A stretch of DNA of 64,000 nucleotides from Kitasatospora humi (GTDB taxonomy: Bacteria > Actinomycetota > Actinomycetes > Streptomycetales > Streptomycetaceae): assembly GCF_020907985.1 (NCBI RefSeq), contig NZ_JAJJPA010000024.1, positions 1 through 64,000 of the forward strand. Reading direction: 5' to 3'. Shown here in pieces: positions 9,157 through 17,342 of this stretch (the first letter of the stretch is position 1; each line of letters starts with the position of its first letter). The position numbers and the translations under genes are program-made. The notes under the pieces are model-generated. The model did not search any database. It was not told the origin of the DNA and saw only the letters and a program-made list of their open reading frames with translations.

Positions 9157-10440
9157 ATGGAACGCGCCCAGAAGTCCCCCACCGCAGAGCACCCACCGCC
9201 GGGCCGGCACCGGCGGCGGCGCACCACCGCGCTGACCGCGGCGGCCGCCCTCGGTCTGGCCGCCGGCACCCTCGCCGCCTTCGGCGGCGGACAGTCCGCC
9301 CAGGCGGCCGTCAACGCCGCGGCCGGCGCCGCGCTGAGCAGCAACTGGTACGCCTCCGCGCCGTACCTGATGCCGGAGGACAACTCGCCGCCGGACGTCG
9401 GCGCGGTGATGGACGCCACCGGTCAGAAGGCCTTCCAGCTGGCGTTCGTCCTGGACGGCGGCGGCTGCTCGCCGGCCTGGGGCGGCACCTCCTCGATCGA
9501 CACCGACACCACCATGCCAGCCGTCATCGCGCAGATCCGTGCCAAGGGCGGGGACGTCTCGGTCTCGTTCGGCGGTTACGGCGGCACCAAGCTCGGCCAG
9601 ACCTGCGGCACCCCGGAGGCCACCGCCGCCGGCTACCAGAAGGTGATCACCAAGTACGGCCTGCACGCGGTCGACTTCGACCTGGAGGAGCCGGAGTACG
9701 AGAACGGCACGGCCATCCGCAACGAGATCGGCGCCGCCAGGATCCTGCAGGCGAACAACCCCGGCCTGTACGTCTCGATCACCACGGCGGGCACCACCGC
9801 GGGCACCGGCTGGTTCGGGCAGCAGATGCTCAACGAGGCCAAGTCCCAGGGCTTCACGCCCGACAACTACTCGATCATGCCGTTCGACGGCGGGTTCAAC
9901 GGCGCCGCGGCGCAGACCGCCGCGCTCACCCGGTTCAATTCGATCCTGCAGACCACCTTCGGCTGGAACGCGGCCACCGCCTACGCCCACGAGGGCGTCT
10001 CCATGATGAACGGGCGCACCGACGCCGCGGAGTACTTCAGCCAGGCGGACTTCCAGACTGTGCTGGACTACGCCACCTCGCACGGGATGGCGCGTTACAC
10101 CTTCTGGTCGGTCAACCGGGACCGCCAGTGCACGCCGGTGGTCGACCCGGGCCTGTCGGGCTCCTGTTCCGGCGTGACGCAGAACGACTGGGACTTCACC
10201 AGGTACACGGTGAAGTTCGCCGGTGCCACCCCGGTCACCACGCCGCCGACGACCGCGCCGCCGACGACTGCCGGCCCGGGCGGGTGCACCGCACCGCCGT
10301 GGAATCCCACCGCCGTCTACACCGCGGGCGCCAAGGTGTCGTACAACGGCCACGACTACACCGCCAAGTGGTGGACGCAGAACGAAGTGCCGAGTTCCAG
10401 CGGGCCGTACGGGCCCTGGACCGACGACGGCCCGTGCTGA
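9157..10440 (+). CDS. Secreted GH18 chitinase with C-terminal CBM5/12 chitin-binding domain
   Basis: 427-residue extracellular glycosyl hydrolase. The N terminus is a twin-arginine-like/Sec signal (residues ~20-50, RRRRTTALTAAAALGLAAGT ending near QSAQAA). The GH18 barrel spans about residues 55-360, with substrate strand SVSFGGYGG and the catalytic DxDxE in VDFDLEEPE, where the final Glu of DFDLE is the acid/base. A Thr/Pro linker (TTPPTTAPPTTAG) leads to a ~50-residue CBM5/12 module (PPWNPTAVYTAGAKVSYNGH, then KWWTQNE) at the C terminus. The ATG has GAGAGG upstream. A DasR-like site lies ahead of the gene, so induction by chitin breakdown products is likely. A hairpin at 10461-10501 terminates it against the convergent hydrolase. 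Confidence 0.95.
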   Translation: MERAQKSPTAEHPPPGRHRRRRTTALTAAAALGLAAGTLAAFGGGQSAQAAVNAAAGAALSSNWYASAPYLMPEDNSPPDVGAVMDATGQKAFQLAFVLDGGGCSPAWGGTSSIDTDTTMPAVIAQIRAKGGDVSVSFGGYGGTKLGQTCGTPEATAAGYQKVITKYGLHAVDFDLEEPEYENGTAIRNEIGAARILQANNPGLYVSITTAGTTAGTGWFGQQMLNEAKSQGFTPDNYSIMPFDGGFNGAAAQTAALTRFNSILQTTFGWNAATAYAHEGVSMMNGRTDAAEYFSQADFQTVLDYATSHGMARYTFWSVNRDRQCTPVVDPGLSGSCSGVTQNDWDFTRYTVKFAGATPVTTPPTTAPPTTAGPGGCTAPPWNPTAVYTAGAKVSYNGHDYTAKWWTQNEVPSSSGPYGPWTDDGPC

Positions 10441-10460
10441 GCGGCGCTGCCGAGGTGCTG

Positions 10461-10501
10461 CACGACGGCCGGGCGGGTTGGGGGCCCGCACGGCCGTGGT
10501 G
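10461..10501. terminator. Bidirectional hairpin terminator between chitinase and SGNH hydrolase 1
   Basis: Arms CACGACGGCCGGGCGGG (10461-10477) and CCCGCACGGCCGTGGTG (10485-10501) pair over 17 positions with two mismatches around a 7-nt loop. It lies between the 3' ends of convergent genes. GC-rich and without a U-tract, as is common in Streptomyces. Its core recurs downstream of the two other SGNH genes. Confidence 0.7.
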
Positions 10502-10558
10502 CGGCCTGTGCCACCGGTGTCGGCGGCGCTGGCTGGCTGATGAGGGGTCAGCCAGACA

Positions 10559-11356
10559 TCAGGCGTTGGCCGAGAACTCCGGCAGGTAGGCGTCGGCCTG
10601 ACCGGCCGCGGTCGGATGGTAGCTCTCGCTGGTCGGGATCGTGGTGCTGTGCAGCCACTGGTCGGAGGAGCCGCAGATCTCGTGGCCGGCGTCGAAGTCG
10701 CCCCTCACGTCGGCGAAGGTGAAGCCGGCGTCGGCGGCGGCACTGCTGATCACTGCGTCGATGACGTCGGCGGCGCCGTCGATCGCGCTGCGCGAGGTGT
10801 TGCTGATGCCGAACAGGCAGGTGCCCGGGACCTGGTAGAGGTGCGGGTAGTCGAGGACCACCACATGGGCGTTCGGCGCGGCGTTGCCGATCGCCGAGAA
10901 GGTGTTCGCCAGCAGCCCCGGCAGGGTGCTCCGGGCGAACGACTCGGCGGTGTCGACCGCGCTCAGGCAGGCGCTGGTGCCGCTCAGCACACAGGTCGTC
11001 ATGGTGTCGGCGAAGCCGGCGTCATTGCCGCCGATGGTGATGCTGACCTCGGTGGTCGAGGCGTCGAGCGCCGAGATCTGGCTGTTCAGGACGTCGCTGG
11101 TGGTGGCGCCGGAACAGGCCACGTCCGTGAAGCCGGACGCGTTCTGCGAAGCCCAGAGGTAGGGATACGAGTTGTAGCTGCGCTCGCAGCTGCCGCTGCT
11201 GCCGACGTAGTTGCCGGCTCCCACCCCGGCCGAGTAGGAGTCGCCCAGCGCCACGTAGTTGACCGGGGCAGCGTTGGCGGGGGAAGCGAGGAGCAGGGTG
11301 CCGGCGGCGAGGGCGCTCGCCATGACCGCACCGGTGAGAACACGCGCGGAGCGCAT
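10559..11356 (-). CDS. Secreted SGNH/GDSL hydrolase, paralogue 1 of 3
   Basis: 265-residue secreted esterase/lipase-type protein. Signal peptide MRSARVLTGAVMASALAAGT followed by LLLASPANA. SGNH block I is VALGDSYSAG (nucleophile Ser), block III is ITIGGNDAGF, and block V is ESYHPTAAGQ with the catalytic His. Six cysteines suggest three disulphides, as in the S. rimosus-type lipases. In block V the residue three before His is Glu here, where the third paralogue has the usual Asp. The ATG at 11356 has GGAGG eight bases upstream; an open frame further up lacks a signal sequence. It and its two tandem neighbours are the same length. Substrate (lipid, phospholipid or acetylated polysaccharide) is not determined. 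Confidence 0.92.
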   Translation of the reverse strand: MRSARVLTGAVMASALAAGTLLLASPANAAPVNYVALGDSYSAGVGAGNYVGSSGSCERSYNSYPYLWASQNASGFTDVACSGATTSDVLNSQISALDASTTEVSITIGGNDAGFADTMTTCVLSGTSACLSAVDTAESFARSTLPGLLANTFSAIGNAAPNAHVVVLDYPHLYQVPGTCLFGISNTSRSAIDGAADVIDAVISSAAADAGFTFADVRGDFDAGHEICGSSDQWLHSTTIPTSESYHPTAAGQADAYLPEFSANA

Positions 11357-11620
11357 GGGTCCTCCATGGAGGGGAGAGTGACGGGAGTTACCGGGTAGTA
11401 CCCAGCAGAACTGAGTAGTACCAGCGGGACGCCCCACCTGGAAGTGCTCATGCCAAATTCGCCCTGTTGAATTCTCTTGGCATCCCCGGGAGTTGGGTAC
11501 GGGACGTGGCGGACCGGCCCGCCTGAGTGACGTTCATCAAGCAATCGTCACAAACGATCGACCGACGACGCCTGCTCCGCACCCTGCTCCACGACCCGGG
11601 CGTCCGTCGCACCGGCAGCA

Positions 11621-11658
11621 CGACGGCCGGGCGGGCCCCGAAGCCCGCACGGTCGTCG
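11621..11658 (-). terminator. Hairpin terminator after SGNH hydrolase 2
   Basis: CGACGGCCGGGCGGG (11621-11635) can pair with the complementary stretch within GCCCGCACGGTCGTCG (11643-11658), with two mismatches. It follows the stop codon of paralogue 2 by about 30 bp. The core ACGGCCGGGCGGG is shared with the hairpin after paralogue 1. Confidence 0.6.
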
Positions 11659-11686
11659 GCCGTGACCACCCGAGGTGGCCGACGGG

Positions 11687-12484
11687 TCAGGCGCTCGCGG
11701 CGAACTCCGGCAGGTAGCCGTACTCCTGGCCCGCCGCGGTCGGGTGGTAACTCTCGTTGACCGGCAGTGTGGTGCTGTGCAACCACGGCGTGGAGCTGCC
11801 GCAGATCTCATGGCCGGCATCGAAGGCGGCTCTCACATCGGCGAACCTGAAGCCGGCCCTGGCGGCGGCGTTGCCGATCACACCGTCCAGGGTGTCCGCG
11901 GCACCGTCGATCGCGGACCGGGAGGCGTTGCTGATGCCGAACAGGCAGTCGCCCGGGACTTGGTAGAGGTGCGGGTAGTCGAGCACCACCACATGGGCGT
12001 TCGGCGCCTTGGCGTGGATCGCCGCGTACGTCTGCGCCAGTCGGCCGGGCAGCGTGTTCTTGGCGAACGACTCCGCACCGGACACCGCGCTCAGGCACTC
12101 GTCGGTGCCCTTCAGCACGCAGGTCTCCAGGGTGTCGGTGAACCCGGCGTCGTTGCCGCCGATGGTGATGCTGACCTCGGTGGTCGAGGGGCTGAGCGCC
12201 GAGACCTGGCTGCTCAGGACGTCGCTGATGGTGGCGCCGGAACAGGCCACGTCCGTGAACCCGGATGCGTGCCGAGCGGCCCAGAGGTAGGGGTAGGAGT
12301 TGTAACTGCGATCGCAACTGCCGCTGCTGCCGACGTAGTTGCCGGCCCCCAACCCGGCCGAGTAGGAGTCGCCCAGGGCAACGTAGTCGACCGTGACCGC
12401 ATCGGCCGGGACGGCGAGGAACAGGGTGCCGGCGGCAAGCGAGCTCGCCATCAGCGCACCGGTGGCAGCACGGACAGCACGCAT
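11687..12484 (-). CDS. Secreted SGNH/GDSL hydrolase, paralogue 2 of 3
   Basis: 265 residues, the same architecture as its neighbours: signal peptide (MRAVRAATGALMASSLAAGT to about VPADA), block I VALGDSYSAG, block III ITIGGNDAGF and block V NESYHPTAAGQ. Paralogue 2 again has Glu at the Asp position of the dyad. It is closest to paralogue 1 in the middle third (CLFGISNASRSAIDGAAD). Start ATG 12484 with TGGAGGACC upstream. The upstream segment shares the motif GAGTAGTACCAG with paralogue 1, so the unit of duplication included the promoter or leader. Confidence 0.92.
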   Translation of the reverse strand: MRAVRAATGALMASSLAAGTLFLAVPADAVTVDYVALGDSYSAGLGAGNYVGSSGSCDRSYNSYPYLWAARHASGFTDVACSGATISDVLSSQVSALSPSTTEVSITIGGNDAGFTDTLETCVLKGTDECLSAVSGAESFAKNTLPGRLAQTYAAIHAKAPNAHVVVLDYPHLYQVPGDCLFGISNASRSAIDGAADTLDGVIGNAAARAGFRFADVRAAFDAGHEICGSSTPWLHSTTLPVNESYHPTAAGQEYGYLPEFAASA

Positions 12485-12669
12485 TGGTCCTCCATGGGGT
12501 GCTACGAGAGTTACTGAGTAGTACCAGTGAGACGCGTCACCTGGAAGCACCCGAACCGAATGTGGCGCTACGAATTGCCTCAGCGGCCCTCTGTGTTGAC
12601 CCGAATGGAGCAGACGTCCCATCGGCGGCCGTCATCGCGGCACCGGTGGCGGCGACAGCACGGCAGCAC

Positions 12670-12705
12670 AACGGCCATGCGGGACAGGTGGCCCGCATGG
12701 CCGTT
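12670..12705 (-). terminator. Hairpin terminator after SGNH hydrolase 3
   Basis: Perfect 14-bp stem: AACGGCCATGCGGG (12670-12683) with CCCGCATGGCCGTT (12692-12705), 8-nt loop. About 80 bp after the stop codon of paralogue 3. Confidence 0.7.
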
Positions 12706-12782
12706 GCGCATGGCCGTGCTCGGGTGGGACCGGCGGCGCCGCGTCCGACTGATGAGTCAGCCGATCAGTCGGCCGGCGGCGA

Positions 12783-13580
12783 TCAGGCGTGGGCCGAGAA
12801 CTCCGGCAGGTAGCCGTACTGCTGGCCGTCCGCGGTCGGGTGGTAGCTGTCGCTGATCGGCCAGGTGGTGCTGTTCAGCCACTGGTCCGAGTTGCCGCAG
12901 ATCTCGTGCCCCTGGTCGAAGCTGCTTCTCACGTCGGCGAAGGTGAATCCGGCGTTGGCGGCGGCTTTGTTGATCACACCGTCCAGGATGTCGGCGGCGC
13001 CGTTGATCGCGGTCCGGGAGGTGTCGCTGATGCCGAACAGGCAGCTACCCGGGACCTGGTAGAGGTGCGGGTAGCTGAGGACCACCACGTGGGCGTTGGG
13101 GGCGTGGGAGTGGATCTGCGCGTAGGTGTTGGCCAGCAGGCCGGGGAGGGTGTTCTGGGCGTACGACTCGGCGCTCGACACCGCGCTCAGACACGAGCTG
13201 GTGCCGGCCAGCACACAGGTCTCCATGGTGTTGGCGAAGCCGGCGTCGTTGCCGCCGATGGTGATGCTGACCTCGGTGGTCGAGGAGCTGAGCGCCGAGA
13301 GCTGGCTGCTCAGGACGTCGCCGGTCTTGGCGCCGGAGCACGCCACGTCCGTGAAGTTGGCCCCGATCTGGGCGGCCCAGAGGTAGGGGAAGGAGCTGTA
13401 GCTCCGCGAGCAGCTGCCGCTGCTGCTGTCGTAGTTGCCGGCACCGACGCCGGCCGAGTAGGAGTCGCCCAGCGCAACGTAGTTGACGGTGGCCGCGTTG
13501 GCGGGGGCGGCGAGGGAGACGGTGGCGGCGACGAGGGCAGCGGCCGCGATCGCACCAGCAACAACACGAGCGAGACGCAT
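12783..13580 (-). CDS. Secreted SGNH/GDSL hydrolase, paralogue 3 of 3
   Basis: 265-residue secreted hydrolase, upstream-most of three tandem copies. Signal peptide MRLARVVAGAIAAAALVAAT to PANA. Block I VALGDSYSAG, block III ITIGGNDAGF, block V SDSYHPTADGQ with the canonical Asp-x-x-His dyad. ATG 13580 preceded by GGAGGCTCA. Its leader carries the same sequences as paralogue 1 (GGCATGAGCACTTCC on the coding strand and a GTTACTC block close to the start), and a separate hairpin follows it, so each copy is probably transcribed on its own. Confidence 0.92.
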   Translation of the reverse strand: MRLARVVAGAIAAAALVAATVSLAAPANAATVNYVALGDSYSAGVGAGNYDSSSGSCSRSYSSFPYLWAAQIGANFTDVACSGAKTGDVLSSQLSALSSSTTEVSITIGGNDAGFANTMETCVLAGTSSCLSAVSSAESYAQNTLPGLLANTYAQIHSHAPNAHVVVLSYPHLYQVPGSCLFGISDTSRTAINGAADILDGVINKAAANAGFTFADVRSSFDQGHEICGNSDQWLNSTTWPISDSYHPTADGQQYGYLPEFSAHA

Positions 13581-13740
13581 TGAGCCTCCACGGGAGAGTG
13601 ATGGGGGTTACTCAGTGGTACCAGTGACGCCCGCCCCCGGGAAGTGCTCATGCCAAAGGTATTGGTGCGAATTCTCCTGTCAGAGCGTGGAGTTGGCCGC
13701 GATGTAGCGGGCCGGCCGCTTGGAATGGTGGCAACGGTGA

Positions 13741-14103
13741 CTAATCGTCACAAACGATCTCGAGCTCGAAGCCCTGGCCGTCCACGAGGTGCACTGCGCC
13801 ACCGGTGTCCACCCGCAGCGTCCAACGCGCCGCCAGGGCGGCGCTCACCGCGGCCCGTGAGCCGTGCACCGCAAGGTGGTTGAGCCCGGCCCGCAACCGG
13901 TCATGACCACCGGGGCGCAACGCCGGCGACTGCTCCAGCACCAGGTAGCTGTCGCCGAGGCGCCAGCTGCGCCCCGCGTCCCAGCTCTGGAACGGCAGGC
14001 ATCCCAGGGCGAGCAGCACGGGAGCCCACTGCTCCTCGGCCAGCACCAGGTCGTCCACCCAGAGCTCGACGTGGTGGATGAAACCCCTGCGCGGCCCGGA
14101 CAT
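13741..14103 (-). CDS. VOC-family (glyoxalase/bleomycin-resistance fold) protein
   Basis: 120 residues, one vicinal-oxygen-chelate module. N-terminal metal-binding strand FIHHVELWVDDL, a middle strand SYLVLEQSP, a second beta-alpha unit beginning LNHLAVHG and an end with FELEIVCDD, so the usual H/E ligand positions are present. Members include glyoxalases, dioxygenases and drug-binding proteins; nothing here decides between them. Start ATG 14103 with GGGAG upstream. Not in an operon with the SGNH genes (about 160 bp gap). Confidence 0.8.
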   Translation of the reverse strand: MSGPRRGFIHHVELWVDDLVLAEEQWAPVLLALGCLPFQSWDAGRSWRLGDSYLVLEQSPALRPGGHDRLRAGLNHLAVHGSRAAVSAALAARWTLRVDTGGAVHLVDGQGFELEIVCDD

Positions 14104-14288
14104 CTGGCTCCCCTCGGTCGTCAGCTCGCTCGCCCCCGCCGGTCGCACCCGACCCTAGCCGACCCCGGCGGCGTCGACCCGTAGAACCGAACATGATCCC
14201 GGCCGACCGCGGCGACCCGCGCACCCGGGCGCGGACGTACGCCGCACGCGCCCGTTCGCCCTGCGGCGCGCCTCGGGCCGGTTCCCCC

Positions 14289-14894
14289 TCATTCCGCGGG
14301 GAAGAGCTCGCACCCCGCCACCGGCAGCTCCTCGATCTCCTCGTTCGCCGCCGCCGGCACCCCGAACTCCGCCACTGCGACCCGCACCGCGGCCCGCGCC
14401 TGGCGCAGGCCCGACGCACCCCAGCCCAGCAGCTCGACCGCCAGGCCCGGCGCAACCAGCAGCCGCCGGTAGTGCCGCCCGGAGGCGGGGTCGGGCCTGC
14501 TCGGGCCGACCGCACGCAGCTCGGCGGCCATCCGCACCCGCGCGCACTCGTGCCCGTTGTTGGCGGAGCCGACCCGGTCGTAGAGGTAGCCCAGGTAGTG
14601 CGCCGGACCGATCACCGCCTGCGCCTCCTCGCCGGCCTCCCGCGCCAGCGCCGCTCCCGGGTCCCCGGTGTCCTCCGCCTCCAGCGAGCCCCCGGGGAGA
14701 CTGACCACCCCGTCCCTGGGGTTGATCAGCGTGAGCACCCGCCCGTCCGGCGCGAAGAGCCAGCCCCAGGACTGCTTCACGGGGAGCCAGGGCGGCACCG
14801 GTTCCGTCGGCCGCCACGGCCAGCCGGCCGCCGGGCGCCGCCGGACCCGGCCGAGCAGCTCAGCGACCTCCGCGCTGTACTCGATCCGCTGCAT
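14289..14894 (-). CDS. Nudix hydrolase
   Basis: 201-residue Nudix-fold protein, probably hydrolysing a nucleoside diphosphate derivative. The Nudix box is recognisable but slightly long: GGSLEAEDTGDPGAALAREA followed by GEEAQ, with the REAGEE glutamates that bind the metal in place. Before it, WLFAPDGRVLTLINPRDG is the expected first strands. The ATG at 14894 has a GGAGGGGGCC ribosome site. The spacing in the box (two extra residues) is worth noting and could alter activity. Confidence 0.82.
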   Translation of the reverse strand: MQRIEYSAEVAELLGRVRRRPAAGWPWRPTEPVPPWLPVKQSWGWLFAPDGRVLTLINPRDGVVSLPGGSLEAEDTGDPGAALAREAGEEAQAVIGPAHYLGYLYDRVGSANNGHECARVRMAAELRAVGPSRPDPASGRHYRRLLVAPGLAVELLGWGASGLRQARAAVRVAVAEFGVPAAANEEIEELPVAGCELFPAE

Positions 14895-15108
14895 GAGGCC
14901 CCCTCCGGTCTCGGGCCGGTCGATCCGGCTGTGCTGGTTCGGTCATCGGCCGCACGGCGGATCGGGGCTGCGCGGGTTCCGACCTGTTGATCTTCCCCGA
15001 ACAGGCGGACGATGAACAGCCCTCGCGCCCGCATGGGGCACAACCGCGGCACGACTGCAGCACGTGTCGAACGCAACCGGTACTCATCTCCTCCTCCGGA
15101 CCGTCACC

Positions 15109-16005
15109 TCACTCTCCCGTCCCGTGGGGCACCTCCGATCCCCGCCGCAACGGGAATCCCGCGCGGACCCGCACCGGCCCGCACCCCGCGCGCACCAGCC
15201 CCGCCCGCTGGTCCGGCAACCGCGCCAGCAGCACCCGCAGCTCCTCGGCCGCCAGCGGCGCCAGGCCACCGCACGCCAGCCGCCACCCCCGCACCGTGTG
15301 GCGCGGCGCCGCCCGGCTCCGGGCCGGCCCGGTACTGACGGTCAGCAGCTCGCCGCGCGCACCGCTCGCCAGCCCCGCGGCCAGCAGCGCGCGGAACGCC
15401 TCGGCCTGCCGCCCTCCCCCGGCCCGCCGGCCACCGGCCACCCGGACCTCCTGCTCGGCGGCCTGCCGCCGCTCGGCCCGCACCCAGCGCAGCAGCAGCC
15501 GGTGGCACCCCTCACCGAGCCCGTCCAGCAGCTCGTCATCCAGGCGCTCCGCCGCCCCGACCGCCGCCCTCGCACCGGGCAGCTCGGCCAGCTCCGCCAG
15601 CGCCACGGTCAGTCGCGCCCGGGCCAGGTGGTCGTCGACCAGCGCGGGCAGCAGCTGCGCCATTCGCTGACCGGCGTAGACGAACGGCTCGCCGGCCAGC
15701 TGCGGGTCGGCCGCGTACGCCACCCGCGCGGCCGGCGCGCCGGGTCGCAGCCCGCGGACCCTGCAGTAGTCCAGGTAGTCCACCGGCTCCAGCACCCGCA
15801 GATGGACCGCCACCCCGTGACCGTCGATCCCGCGCAGCTGGCGCTCCGCCTCGCGCAGGTACCGCCCGAAGTCGGCCGGGCCGGGCAGGCCGACCGCACG
15901 CAGCCGGCCGTAGTCCGTCGCGTCCGCCACCAGGGCGACCGCCACCGCCGCGCCGCCGGCCACCGGCAGCGGCGCCGGAACCGCCAGGGACACCGTCCGC
16001 TCCAT
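15109..16005 (-). CDS. Conserved protein of unknown function
   Basis: 298 residues. I do not recognise a catalytic motif. Composition is Ala/Arg/Leu-rich with predicted helices; segments such as FGRYLREAERQLRGIDGHGV and YAGQRMAQLLPALVDDHLAR look like a folded soluble domain. No signal peptide or TM segment. The ATG at 16005 is preceded by GAGAGGAC; an upstream ATG at 16095 would add 30 residues but has no ribosome site. Divergent from sbcD. Confidence 0.7.
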   Translation of the reverse strand: MERTVSLAVPAPLPVAGGAAVAVALVADATDYGRLRAVGLPGPADFGRYLREAERQLRGIDGHGVAVHLRVLEPVDYLDYCRVRGLRPGAPAARVAYAADPQLAGEPFVYAGQRMAQLLPALVDDHLARARLTVALAELAELPGARAAVGAAERLDDELLDGLGEGCHRLLLRWVRAERRQAAEQEVRVAGGRRAGGGRQAEAFRALLAAGLASGARGELLTVSTGPARSRAAPRHTVRGWRLACGGLAPLAAEELRVLLARLPDQRAGLVRAGCGPVRVRAGFPLRRGSEVPHGTGE

Positions 16006-16172
16006 GATCACCACGTCCTCTCCGAGAACTGGTCGAGTCGTCGTCACTTCGCCATCGAACCTACTCACTGCCACTGACAATCGACCCTCCGTCACCCCGC
16101 GGACCCGTCGCCAGGGGCGGCTGAGGCGGTCGAGGCCGGTGTTCTGTCGGAGGTGCCCGCTAGGGTCGACGC

Positions 16173-17342
16173 ATGCGACTGCTGCATACCTCCGACTGGC
16201 ACCTGGGGCGCTCCTTCCACCGGGAGAGCCTCCACGAGGCCCAACACGCCTTCCTCGACCACCTGGTGCGAGTGGTCGAGGCCGAGCGCGTGGACGCCGT
16301 GCTGGTCGCGGGCGACGTGTACGACCGGGCGCTGCCCGGCCTGGACGCGGTCGCGCTCTTCGACGAGGTGCTGCACCGCCTCGCCGACCTCGGCGTGCCG
16401 ACCGTCTTCATCAGCGGCAACCACGACTCGGCCCGCAGGCTCGGCGTCGGTTCCGGTCTGATCCGGCGGGCGGGCATCCACCTGCGGACCGATCCCGGGG
16501 CGGTCGCCAGCCCGGTCCTGCTGGCGGACGCGCACGGCGAGGTCGCGATCTACGGGCTGCCGTACCTGGAGCCGGTGCTGGTCCGGGAGCGCTACGGACT
16601 GGAGCGCGGCGGGCACGCTGCCGTGCTCGCCGCCGCGCTGGAGCAGGTGCGGGCCGACCTGGCCGGCCGCCCGGCGGGCACCCGGTCGGTGGTGCTGGCG
16701 CACGCCTTCGTCACCGGCGGCGCACCGAGCGACAGCGAGCGCGACATCGCCGTCGGCGGTGTGGCCGGCGTGCCAGCCGAGCTGTTCGACGGGATCGACT
16801 ACGTGGCGCTCGGCCACCTGCACGGTGCCCAGACCCTGGCCCCGCACCTGCGGTACAGCGGCTCACCGCTGGCGTACTCCTTCTCCGAGGCCCGGCAGCG
16901 CAAGACCATGTGGCTGGTGGACTTGGCGGCCGACGGCTCGGTGACCGCCGAGCGGATCGACTGCCCGGTGCCCCGCCGGCTGGCCTGCCTGCGCGGCACG
17001 CTGGCGGAACTGCTGGCCGAACCGGAGTACGGCGAGTTCGAGGACTGCTGGGTCCAGGCGACGCTGACCGATCCGAGCCGCCCCGCCGAGCCGATGGAGC
17101 AGTTGCGCCGGCGCTTCCCGCACACCCTGCAGCTGCTCTTCGAGCCGGCCGAGGAGCCCGGCGGCGGGGCGGTCTCCTACGCCTCGCGGGTGCGCGGGCG
17201 TACGGACCTGGAGGTGGCCGAGAGCTTCGTGCGGCACGTCCGCCCCGGCGTCGAGCTGGCCGGGCGGGAGCGGGGCTGGCTGCGCGAGGGTCTGGAGCAG
17301 GTCCGCACGGACCAGCAGCAGCGGGCGGAGCTGGCCCGATGA
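16173..17342 (+). CDS. sbcD: Exonuclease SbcD (Mre11-like nuclease subunit)
   Basis: 389-residue calcineurin-like metallophosphatase/nuclease, partner of SbcC in the SbcCD complex that cleaves hairpins and processes DNA ends. All five phosphoesterase motifs are visible: HTSDWHLGR at the N terminus, VAGDVYDR (~48), SGNHD (~86), VLAHAFV (~175) and ALGHLHG (~215). The C-terminal capping domain follows. Its last codons overlap the start of sbcC (ATGA), the usual arrangement. Confidence 0.97.
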   Translation: MRLLHTSDWHLGRSFHRESLHEAQHAFLDHLVRVVEAERVDAVLVAGDVYDRALPGLDAVALFDEVLHRLADLGVPTVFISGNHDSARRLGVGSGLIRRAGIHLRTDPGAVASPVLLADAHGEVAIYGLPYLEPVLVRERYGLERGGHAAVLAAALEQVRADLAGRPAGTRSVVLAHAFVTGGAPSDSERDIAVGGVAGVPAELFDGIDYVALGHLHGAQTLAPHLRYSGSPLAYSFSEARQRKTMWLVDLAADGSVTAERIDCPVPRRLACLRGTLAELLAEPEYGEFEDCWVQATLTDPSRPAEPMEQLRRRFPHTLQLLFEPAEEPGGGAVSYASRVRGRTDLEVAESFVRHVRPGVELAGRERGWLREGLEQVRTDQQQRAELAR

